A stretch of 7,641 nt of DNA, taken from positions 1 to 7,641 of the forward strand of contig CAZQCI010000106.1 of assembly GCA_964592255.1 (NCBI GenBank), read 5' to 3'. This DNA comes from CAZQCI01 sp964592255 (GTDB lineage: Bacteria; UBA10199; SBBF01). Each line of letters begins with the position of its first letter. The stretch's first letter is position 1. Below, in pieces: positions 1-6,635 of the stretch. The notes beneath the pieces are model-generated. The model was not told the DNA's origin. It made no database searches and worked only from the letters and a program-made list of their open reading frames with translations. Both the position numbers and the translations under genes were made by a program.

Positions 1-1826
1 TGCATGCGGTCAAATTCATTATCCCCGCCAATACCATTCCCAGCATATTCATTGATAAAAGAAAGAAACATTCCTTTGCTAGCTTGAAGTCGATTATCCC
101 GGGTATCATAAGCCACACTGGACAATACGCTGGAGGTCAAACCAGAAGAGTTTCTCTTAAAGAAAGCAGGCACCTGTGAAGAAAAATTAGTGACCTCGAT
201 ATCTTCTATATTATAGCCAATATTAACATCAAAGAAGGGAAACAATTCCCGACCAAATGTCACAGAACCACCAAAGGATTTTTGATCGAAATCGCGATTA
301 AGCGCTGAAAAAAAGCGGTGGACGTTAAGTGAAAAGATCCAACGGGTATCTAAGAAGTAACGATCACTCACATTCAGTGAAAATTCTTGGCGTAATTTGG
401 AAATATTAGCCCCTACTCCACCTCTTATACCCAAACCCATAAAATTATCTTTTTGCACCGAAGCATTAAAAATAAAACTTTCCAAGGTGGAAAAACCAGC
501 TCCAATACTAAAGCTGCCGGTAGGTTTTTCCTTAACCTCTACAACCAAATTAACACGGTCATTACGATCACTCCGGGGGCTGGAAACATTCACTTCACTG
601 AAATAGCCCAATTGTAAAAGTCGACGGCGGGATAAATCGATGGCATCTTGATTATAAGGAGCATTTTCTTGTACCTGCATTTCACGACGAATCACTTTGT
701 CATGGGTAATGGTGTTGCCTTTGATAATGATTTTATCGACATAAACCTTATCACCTTTTTGAACAACATACTTAACATCGGCCGTTTTAGCCTCATCGTT
801 AGTAGCAATGTCAGCGTAAATAGATGCAAACGCATAAGCCTGATTGCCGTATAAGGAAGTCAAGGTTTGAGTATCAAGATCTTGATTCATCCGATTATAA
901 AGATCCCCCGGCTTCAGCTTAAGTTTTGATACAAGTTCTTCACGCGTGGTGATGATATCCCCCGTCACATCAACGGAAGAAATTTTATAAGCGGCCCCTT
1001 CATAAACTGGGATAGTAATAATAATCGCTTTACTATCACGCGTTAAGCTTACTTGAGGTTTTCCGATTTTAACTTTAAGATAACCGTGGTTCAGATAAAA
1101 ATAAGTTAAGAAGTTAGCGTCGCGCTCTAAAGCCTCATCAACCAGTTTTCCTGATTTTGAAACAAAAGAAAAAAGACCCTTCACCTTAGTTTTCATCTGC
1201 TTGGCCAGTTTCGAATCACTAAAAACTTTATTACCTACGAAGGTAATACGGCGAATACGCGCCTCCCTATTTTCAAAAATATGAAATATGAGCTCTTGTT
1301 CGTTGGTTTCAGTATCAAAAGGAATCAGCTCATAACTAACATCTGCCAAGTTGTAACTTTTATCAGTATATAGCTTTTTAATGGCATTAACGGACTCAAT
1401 GATTTTTCCTTCTTCTAACTGACTTGCCTCACGAATGGTAATAGCCGCTAACAAGTCCTTACTTTTAATCTTATGATTACCGGTAAATTTAACGGAGCCT
1501 ATTGTTCCTTTTTCTTGCACATGAAACACAAGGCGAATGCCACCGGCCACACTCTCACGTGTTGCACTTACATCTTCAAATAAACCTGTAGCAAAAAGAT
1601 TTTTGATATCTTGACTAACATTAGAGGCGGAATAGGAAGACCCTACTTGAGAGGCAAGGTTAGACTGCAAAGTGGAAGCCCTAGAGTTAAGAAGGCCTAC
1701 AAAATCAATAGACACAATTTTGCCAGCACTCCCTCCATCCCCTTTTACCTTGGCCCAAGCCAAGACGGGGGTTAGAAGGAGGAAAACAAAAAAATTCGCC
1801 AAAAACCTAGACCTGTATTTTTCCAT
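1..1826 (-). CDS. bamA: BamA outer-membrane beta-barrel assembly protein, N-terminal 608 residues (3' end outside window)
   Basis: BamA is the Omp85-family insertase that folds beta-barrel proteins into the outer membrane. The frame is open from the ATG at 1826-1824 to the left edge. Residues 1-25 look like a signal peptide: a basic start (MEKYRSR), a hydrophobic core, and a cleavage site after AWA. Five POTRA-like repeats follow at roughly 36-105, 106-186, 187-278, 279-357 and 358-433; several carry the expected 'V.F.GN' or 'I.I.GN' strand (FTGN about 114-117, FVGN 196-199, IKGN 368-371). The barrel starts near 435 (GSFSIGAGFST) and includes the typical 'AYDTRDNRLQASKG' stretch at 572-585. 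By family length I expect about 150-200 more residues, including the VRGF-type loop 6 motif, beyond the window. POTRA3 contains the 'KTKVKGLFSF..SGKLVDE' stretch (212-231), which I associate with deltaproteobacterial BamA. The start lies inside lolD (20-base overlap) and has no clear Shine-Dalgarno, so translation is probably coupled to lolD. A TTG eight codons downstream would lose the basic n-region and is less likely. Confidence 0.96.
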   Translation of the reverse strand, partial: MEKYRSRFLANFFVFLLLTPVLAWAKVKGDGGSAGKIVSIDFVGLLNSRASTLQSNLASQVGSSYSASNVSQDIKNLFATGLFEDVSATRESVAGGIRLVFHVQEKGTIGSVKFTGNHKIKSKDLLAAITIREASQLEEGKIIESVNAIKKLYTDKSYNLADVSYELIPFDTETNEQELIFHIFENREARIRRITFVGNKVFSDSKLAKQMKTKVKGLFSFVSKSGKLVDEALERDANFLTYFYLNHGYLKVKIGKPQVSLTRDSKAIIITIPVYEGAAYKISSVDVTGDIITTREELVSKLKLKPGDLYNRMNQDLDTQTLTSLYGNQAYAFASIYADIATNDEAKTADVKYVVQKGDKVYVDKIIIKGNTITHDKVIRREMQVQENAPYNQDAIDLSRRRLLQLGYFSEVNVSSPRSDRNDRVNLVVEVKEKPTGSFSIGAGFSTLESFIFNASVQKDNFMGLGIRGGVGANISKLRQEFSLNVSDRYFLDTRWIFSLNVHRFFSALNRDFDQKSFGGSVTFGRELFPFFDVNIGYNIEDIEVTNFSSQVPAFFKRNSSGLTSSVLSSVAYDTRDNRLQASKGMFLSFINEYAGNGIGGDNEFDRM

Positions 1827-2475
1827 CGATCATTTGTACCGTTTGGCCTAGACGGCCAGCCAATTCGTCGTTATGAGTCACTACGATTAGAGTTGTCTTT
1901 AATTCCTCATTAAGCGACAAAAGTAAATCGAAAATTTTCGTCCCGTTAGGCGTGTCCAAATTTCCAGTGGGTTCATCAGCTAAAATGACACGTGGTTTTG
2001 TAACAACGGCACGGGCCAAAGCGACACGTTGTTGCTCCCCACCTGAAAGTTGAGACGGACGATGAGAAAGACGGGATGCAAGATCTACACGTTCTAAAAC
2101 TGTTTTAGCTTGAACCCGAGCTTCTGCCTGAGAACATCCCCCAATCAATAAAGGCATCATCACATTTTCAAGAGCCGTAAAATCGGGAAGCAAATGGTGA
2201 AATTGAAATACAAAACCCAAAACTTGGTTACGAAAACGGCTGAGTTGTTTTTCATTCAACCCCAAAAGAGAAGTTCCTTCAAAAAGAATATCCCCGCTGG
2301 ACGGGCGATCCAATGTTCCAATCAAATGCAACAAAGTAGACTTACCAGCCCCACTGGCCCCTACGATCGCCAGACTGTCCCCTTGAGCGATGGAAAGGCT
2401 CACTCCCTTGAGAACGGGAGTTTCAACACCATCGTTATGAAAGGATTTGTAAAGATTATTGATAACAATTTGCAT
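1807..2475 (-). CDS. lolD: LolD, ATP-binding subunit of the lipoprotein-releasing ABC transporter
   Basis: This 222-residue protein is the cytoplasmic ATPase of the Lol system, which powers release of outer-membrane lipoproteins from the inner membrane to LolA. All ABC motifs are intact: Walker A GASGAGKST at 39-47, the Q-loop glutamine at 91, signature LSGGEQQR at 143-150, Walker B VILADEP at 163-169 followed by TGNLD, and the switch histidine at 201 (VVTHND). The stretch QFHHLLPDFTALENV (91-105) matches my memory of E. coli LolD almost exactly and separates it from related MacB and FtsE ATPases. The length is normal for LolD. It follows two permease genes and precedes bamA. The ATG start has only a weak purine stretch (AAGAAATAAG) before it. 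The 84-base gap upstream holds a short hairpin but no terminator, so I infer co-transcription with the permeases. Confidence 0.97.
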   Translation of the reverse strand: MQIVINNLYKSFHNDGVETPVLKGVSLSIAQGDSLAIVGASGAGKSTLLHLIGTLDRPSSGDILFEGTSLLGLNEKQLSRFRNQVLGFVFQFHHLLPDFTALENVMMPLLIGGCSQAEARVQAKTVLERVDLASRLSHRPSQLSGGEQQRVALARAVVTKPRVILADEPTGNLDTPNGTKIFDLLLSLNEELKTTLIVVTHNDELAGRLGQTVQMIDGKIQV

Positions 2476-2527
2476 CTTATTTCTTAATTTAGCCTCATCG
2501 ATTTAAAATTTACTTCCCCTACCCTCA

Positions 2528-2548
2528 CATCCCAATCACCCAGGGATG
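2528..2548 (-). other. Short GC-rich inverted repeat between the second permease and lolD
   Basis: The arms CATCCC and GGGATG (2528-2533 and 2543-2548) flank a nine-base loop in the 84-base gap. On the transcript this could form a six-base-pair hairpin. It is followed by a purine-rich stretch, not a T-tract, so it is not an intrinsic terminator. It might affect mRNA processing or stability, or be chance. Confidence 0.25.
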
Positions 2549-2559
2549 GGAGGAACCAT

Positions 2560-3789
2560 TTACCTAAATACTTGCTGTATCTTTCCCCGTTTCAAAATAA
2601 GCCGAGTAGACAGTCGCGCCGTGGCCACACAAATGATTAACGATGCCGCAATCAATAAGGTCCACAGCTTCATGGGCCAAACAACCGGAATTTTAGTGAT
2701 AAAATAAACCTGAGGGTCCACTGGAATCCAATCATAGGTCTGCAAACTCCAAAGAAGCCCCACACTCAATAGGGTTCCTAAAATTAAACCCCCTAACGAA
2801 AGCCAAATACCCTGCCAAGAAAAGATAGCTGCCAATTCCCTAAAACGGGCTCCCAACGAAGACAACAGAGCAATTTCCATCTGACGCTCCCACATCAACA
2901 TAACAATTAAGGCGACAACATTAAACGAAGCCACTAAAATAACTATCAATAAAATAACCAAAAACAGTGTCTTTTCCATCTTCATGGCAGAAAATAAGGG
3001 TCCGTTCAACTCATCCCAAGAAATCACCTGAAAAGAAGGCGGTAATTTTTTCTCCAAATTTCGTGCAAAAGCATAAGCCGTTTCTGGATTCTTAAGTGAA
3101 GCTTCAAAACCAGTAATACGATCTCCCAAATGAAATACGGCCTGCATGGATGTCAGTGAAGTTAAAATAAACTTCGAATCGAATTCATACAAGCCACTTT
3201 CAAAAGTTCCAGCTACTTTGAACTTTTTAGAAAAATCTTTTATTTTTGCCGAAGAAACAATCCCGGAATTTTCTTGAGGAATCAATAAAGTCACAGTACC
3301 TTCGCCCTTCAAACCCTCTGGGAAAAATTTTTCAAATAATTGTTTCCCAATCAGCACAGAAGGCAAAGAATCGTCGTTGACAAAAACAGAGTTTAGGGAA
3401 GAGTGTGCGTCCAAAAAATGATAACTCAACGTATAAACGCGAGTCGCATCAATCGGGTTAATGCCTTTAAGAACAATACTGGCCACTCCATCGGGAAGAA
3501 GACCTAAACCTTCCCGAAATAAAAAAGGAGTAGACCCTGTAATTTCAGAGTCGGCAAAAGCGTCCGGCTTTTCAAGACCATACAGTTCATCCTCACTGAT
3601 TGCTACAACATGAGCATTAAAACCCAAAATTGCTTTTTGATAAGACTGATCAAAACCGGTCATCACCGACAACGTCGTCAATAAAGTACAAACACCAAAG
3701 GCAATACCTAAAATAGCCGTAACACTCACAGAAGCCGACGGGGTTCGATTTCTTAAAAGATGTCGGGCAAAACTCGTTTTCCAAGACAC
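2560..3789 (-). CDS. lolE: Lipoprotein-releasing ABC transporter permease, second copy (LolE-like)
   Basis: This 409-residue inner-membrane permease has the LolC/LolE (MacB/FtsX-like) layout: one membrane segment near the N-terminus (about 20-43, ending in SVMTGF), a periplasmic domain of about 225 residues, and three more membrane segments at about 274-299, 322-347 and 371-392. Family signatures include GFNAHVVAIS (56-65), KVAGTFESGLYEFDSKF (191-207), SAMKMEKT (267-274) and MEIALLSSLGA (304-314). It should pair with the neighbouring permease and LolD to extract lipoproteins. The start is GTG, supported by AAGGAG six bases upstream; the first in-frame ATG would fall inside the first membrane segment. 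It is a diverged paralogue of the upstream permease. The segment matching the LolC Hook lacks the proline/arginine pattern of that protein, so I call it LolE-like, but the C/E assignment is inference. Its C-terminus (LILKRGKIQQVFR) departs from the usual P..P...LR ending. Confidence 0.9.
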   Translation of the reverse strand: MSWKTSFARHLLRNRTPSASVSVTAILGIAFGVCTLLTTLSVMTGFDQSYQKAILGFNAHVVAISEDELYGLEKPDAFADSEITGSTPFLFREGLGLLPDGVASIVLKGINPIDATRVYTLSYHFLDAHSSLNSVFVNDDSLPSVLIGKQLFEKFFPEGLKGEGTVTLLIPQENSGIVSSAKIKDFSKKFKVAGTFESGLYEFDSKFILTSLTSMQAVFHLGDRITGFEASLKNPETAYAFARNLEKKLPPSFQVISWDELNGPLFSAMKMEKTLFLVILLIVILVASFNVVALIVMLMWERQMEIALLSSLGARFRELAAIFSWQGIWLSLGGLILGTLLSVGLLWSLQTYDWIPVDPQVYFITKIPVVWPMKLWTLLIAASLIICVATARLSTRLILKRGKIQQVFR

Positions 3790-3795
3790 AAATAT

Positions 3796-3801
3796 CTCCT
3801 T
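3796..3801 (-). promoter_or_regulatory. Shine-Dalgarno that fixes the GTG start of the second permease gene
   Basis: The minus strand reads AAGGAG, then six bases (ATATTT), then GTG TCT TGG. This is the best ribosome site in the window. It selects a GTG start that yields a complete N-terminal membrane segment; no ATG lies in a sensible position. Confidence 0.75.
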
Positions 3802-3841
3802 ATCGAAGTTTTTCTTCTTCTTTCAATGGAGAAGATCCCCA

Positions 3842-5065
3842 TTAAGTGACCCTTAAAATCTGCATCGGATTAAAACGAGACATCTTCAGAGAAGGCCACC
3901 AGGCCGCCAATGCAGACACCAAACAGGTAAAAACCACAAACATAAAACTTCCTACTAAATCGAGGTGCACAGGCAAAGTCTGCAGATAATAAGCCGGAGG
4001 CAATGGCAAAGGATAACGTTGAAGAAGAAAAACAACCACCCCACCAACACATAAGCCAATGACAGATCCCAAAAAACCCAAACCAAAACCAATACGCCAA
4101 AAAACATGGCGAACTTGTTGCCTGGTCATACCAAGAGCATACAACAAAGCCAACTCCCGTGTCTTGCCAGCGGCTAACAAGGTCATTAAGCCTAAAACAT
4201 TAAAACTGGCGATAAAAGTAATGAGCGATAAAAGAAGCATCATCCCGGTTTTTTCTAAAGCCAAGGCTGAAAATAATCTTTTGTTTTGCTCCGCCCAAGT
4301 CGTCACTTTCAATTCGGGAAAGCGACGACTTAAATTCTTTTTCACCCCTTCTCCTTTTTCAGAAGAAGACAATCTCAATAAGTCAGCAGACCACGTCTGT
4401 GTTTTACCTAAACGCATTATTTCTGATTTTTCAGCAAAGACATAACGCGTATCATAATCGTAGAAGCCCGTAGAAAAAATGCCGATAACACGAAACTGGC
4501 GCTGACGGGGTTCCACCTCACCACTGGGGCCTACATCTCCAAATGGATAAATCAAGGTCACTAAACTTTCTTGACCAGGAAACAAATGAAGACGGGAATA
4601 TAAATCTTCCCCTATCAAAATTCCAGGAAGACGATCTCGCGTTCCTAACAAATCGTTTTGAGAACTATCTCCAAAATAATAAATTTTGAGCAAATCATCA
4701 TTAAGCACAGAATCAGCCGCAAAACCTCTCGCCCGTGTTCCTGCAACCCCCCCATCAGCCGTTGAAAGAATACCATCAATTTCACTCACAGAAAATTTTT
4801 GAATCTCTTTTGATGAAGAAAGCCATTTTTGATAATCATCCGGATGAGCTAGCGCCTGCAGGTTGGAAACCGTGACATGAGCATTAAACCCCACTAAAGA
4901 CTCTTCCAAATGATGGGAAAAACCACTCATGACCGATTGCACCAAAAAAAATGCAAAAACGGAAATAATAATACCCCCCAAAGAAACAAAAGATAAAAAG
5001 GAAAGAAAACGGTGGGATTTTTTAGATTTAAGATATTTTAAGGCAATAAATGTTTCAAAAGACAA
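3842..5065 (-). CDS. lolC: Lipoprotein-releasing ABC transporter permease, first copy (LolC-like)
   Basis: This 407-residue inner-membrane permease belongs to the LolC/LolE family. The N-terminus ALKYLKSKK...RFLSFLSFVSLGGI is the usual entry into membrane segment 1 (about 24-47, ending in SVMSGF). A periplasmic domain follows to about 270, then membrane segments at about 274-298, 322-348 and 369-391, and a C-terminal PSLKMSRFNPMQILR motif common in the family. In the periplasmic domain, residues 176-197 (GDVGPSGEVEP then RQRQFRVIGIF) resemble the 'P.G..P..R.F.V.GTF' area around the LolA-binding Hook of E. coli LolC, which is why I name it lolC rather than lolE. The start is TTG, four bases after the lysS stop, with GGGAAGG eight bases upstream inside the lysS end. 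The only early ATG (residue 46) would delete the first membrane segment. It is expected to form a heterodimer with the next permease and to be driven by LolD. Family membership is very likely; the C versus E label is less certain. Confidence 0.92.
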   Translation of the reverse strand: MSFETFIALKYLKSKKSHRFLSFLSFVSLGGIIISVFAFFLVQSVMSGFSHHLEESLVGFNAHVTVSNLQALAHPDDYQKWLSSSKEIQKFSVSEIDGILSTADGGVAGTRARGFAADSVLNDDLLKIYYFGDSSQNDLLGTRDRLPGILIGEDLYSRLHLFPGQESLVTLIYPFGDVGPSGEVEPRQRQFRVIGIFSTGFYDYDTRYVFAEKSEIMRLGKTQTWSADLLRLSSSEKGEGVKKNLSRRFPELKVTTWAEQNKRLFSALALEKTGMMLLLSLITFIASFNVLGLMTLLAAGKTRELALLYALGMTRQQVRHVFWRIGFGLGFLGSVIGLCVGGVVVFLLQRYPLPLPPAYYLQTLPVHLDLVGSFMFVVFTCLVSALAAWWPSLKMSRFNPMQILRVT

Positions 5066-5069
5066 AGGA

Positions 5070-6554
5070 CTAACCTTCCCTTCGCAATTGAGGAAACAAA
5101 ATCACGTCGCGAATTGAAGGAGAGTCTGTAAGTAACATCACCAAACGATCGATACCAATGCCTTCACCTGCCGTGGGCGGCATTCCATATTCCAAAGCAC
5201 GAATGTAGTCGGCATCAAAATACATCGCTTCATCGTCCCCGGCATCGCGGGCTTCTACTTGTTTTAAAAAACGTTCTTTTTGATCGACCGGGTCGTTTAA
5301 CTCGGAAAACGCATTGGCAATTTCACGACCGTAAATATAGAGTTCAAAACGCTCGGCCAACTCAGGTTCTTTGTCACTTCGACGGGATAAAGGGCTGACC
5401 TCTACCGGAAAACGCTCGATAAAAGTAGGCTGCCTTAGGTTTGATTCTACTTTGTGTTCAAATAAAAGAGTTTGATACAAACCAACCCCACCTGGCTTAC
5501 CTCTCTCTAAAATTCCAATACGGTGGCATTCCTCTTTTAAAAAATCCGTATCGCGCGATTGAGCTTCGGTATAGCCCCCAATTTCAACCAGCGATTCTCT
5601 TAAACCCAAACGTTTAAAAGGAGGTTTAAAGGAAAGCTTTTCACCTTGATAAATTATTTCGTGAGAACCACACACATTTAAAGCCAACTCACCCAGCATT
5701 TCCTCGGTGAGTTTAATCAAATCTTCAAAGGTGGCATAGCTTTGATAAAATTCCAGCATCGTAAATTCCGGGTTATGCTGAATAGAAATTCCTTCATTTC
5801 TAAAATTACGGTTAATTTCAAAAACGCGTTCCAAGCCGCCGACCACTAAGCGCTTGAGATAAAGTTCTGGTGCAATGCGCAAATAGAGCTCCATATCGAG
5901 TTTATTATGATGCGTAACGAAAGGACGGGCAGCCGCACCTCCCGGGATAGGATGCATCATAGGAGTTTCTACTTCTAAAAAATCGCGTTTAACCAAAAAA
6001 TCACGGATGCCTTGTACAATTTTAGAGCGTTTAATAAAAACATCTTTAACCGATGGATTGGAAATAAGGTCTACATAGCGCTGACGATAGCGCGTTTCCA
6101 CATCCGTTAAACCATGCCACTTTTCAGGAAGGTTACGCAGGGACTTGGTAACTAACGTTATTTTTACAGCCTTAAGCGTCAGTTCATTGGTTTTAGTACG
6201 AAAGAGCGAACCTTCGGCATATAAAAAATCACCGATATCTAAATCTTGATACAGTTGAAACTCTTCAGGAGTCAGAGAATCTTTTTGGCAAAAAACTTGA
6301 AACTCACCGGAACGATCACGAATTTTAAGAAACCCCGCTTTTCCGAAAGAGCGCCTAAACATCACGCGCCCAGCAAGCGAAAACTTCTCCGTCATCCCTT
6401 CCAGTTTAGGCCCATCCCAAGCCTCATAATCCTTAAGCAATTGAGAGCTAAGTGCAGAGGGCGTAAAACTATTAGGATAAGGATTCCCCCCCTGCTCTCT
6501 AATTTTTACGGCTTTTTCGAGACGCTGGGCAATGTAGATATTATCTTCAGACAT
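5070..6554 (-). CDS. lysS: Lysyl-tRNA synthetase, class II
   Basis: LysRS charges tRNA-Lys with lysine in the cytoplasm, using ATP; as a class it also makes Ap4A as a side product. The 494-residue length (from the ATG) is normal for bacterial LysS. The N-terminal OB-fold that binds the anticodon spans about 58-138 (AGRVMFRRSFGKAGFLKIRDR). The catalytic core contains the 'RYRQRYVDL' lead-in (155-163), motif 1 around 176-205, motif 2 FRNEGISIQHNPEFTMLEF at 251-269, and motif 3 GEGIGIDRLVMLL at 463-475. The 'ELNDP.DQ..RF' stretch at 418-429 is also typical. An in-frame GTG at 6563 would add three residues, but it touches a predicted -10 box (6564-6569) and lies upstream of the expected transcription start, so I chose the ATG at 6554. 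Neither start has a Shine-Dalgarno. The gene ends four bases before the first lol permease and probably heads that operon. Confidence 0.97.
   Translation of the reverse strand: MSEDNIYIAQRLEKAVKIREQGGNPYPNSFTPSALSSQLLKDYEAWDGPKLEGMTEKFSLAGRVMFRRSFGKAGFLKIRDRSGEFQVFCQKDSLTPEEFQLYQDLDIGDFLYAEGSLFRTKTNELTLKAVKITLVTKSLRNLPEKWHGLTDVETRYRQRYVDLISNPSVKDVFIKRSKIVQGIRDFLVKRDFLEVETPMMHPIPGGAAARPFVTHHNKLDMELYLRIAPELYLKRLVVGGLERVFEINRNFRNEGISIQHNPEFTMLEFYQSYATFEDLIKLTEEMLGELALNVCGSHEIIYQGEKLSFKPPFKRLGLRESLVEIGGYTEAQSRDTDFLKEECHRIGILERGKPGGVGLYQTLLFEHKVESNLRQPTFIERFPVEVSPLSRRSDKEPELAERFELYIYGREIANAFSELNDPVDQKERFLKQVEARDAGDDEAMYFDADYIRALEYGMPPTAGEGIGIDRLVMLLTDSPSIRDVILFPQLRREG
5074..5080 (-). promoter_or_regulatory. 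Shine-Dalgarno of the first permease gene, embedded in the lysS 3' end
   Basis: The minus strand reads GGGAAGG, then eight bases containing the lysS TAG stop, then TTG TCT TTT. The ribosome site lies within the last codons of lysS, so a ribosome finishing lysS sits on the initiation region. This supports the TTG start and translational coupling. Confidence 0.6.
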
Positions 6555-6563
6555 GGAAAACAC

Positions 6564-6592
6564 TTTATAAAAAAGGAGAGCCGCTTTAGCAA
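6564..6592 (-). promoter_or_regulatory. Predicted sigma70-type promoter for lysS and the downstream lol-bam operon
   Basis: The minus strand reads TTGCTA (6592-6587), a 17-base spacer, then TATAAA (6569-6564). This matches the -35 consensus at four of six positions and the -10 at five of six, with ideal spacing. The expected transcription start is about 6555-6559, one to five bases before the lysS ATG. It lies in the 81-base gap between the NUDIX-box gene stop and the lysS start. It was found by eye only, and AT-rich DNA produces such matches by chance. Confidence 0.5.
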
Positions 6593-6635
6593 GGGTATTT
6601 ATCTTAAATTCAGGGAGTTCTTATCTCTATCAACG

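Noticed and set aside
397..854. Plus-strand open readings opposite bamA
   Set aside because: They lie fully within the conserved bamA coding strand, have no recognisable protein character and no ribosome sites.
2496..2540. A separate promoter for lolD (TTGGGA-N17-TAAATT)
   Set aside because: Each box matches the consensus at only four positions in an AT-rich leader, which is within chance.
4059..4445. A 128-codon plus-strand open reading opposite the first permease
   Set aside because: It is antisense to membrane and periplasmic segments clearly conserved in the LolC/E family. Its basic, low-complexity product looks like a shadow.
6555..6635. A terminator between the NUDIX-box gene and lysS, suggested by the T-run near 6570
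   Set aside because: Only a four-base-pair stem (AAAG/CTTT) can be drawn before the T-run, too weak for an intrinsic terminator. The T-run is better explained as promoter spacer.
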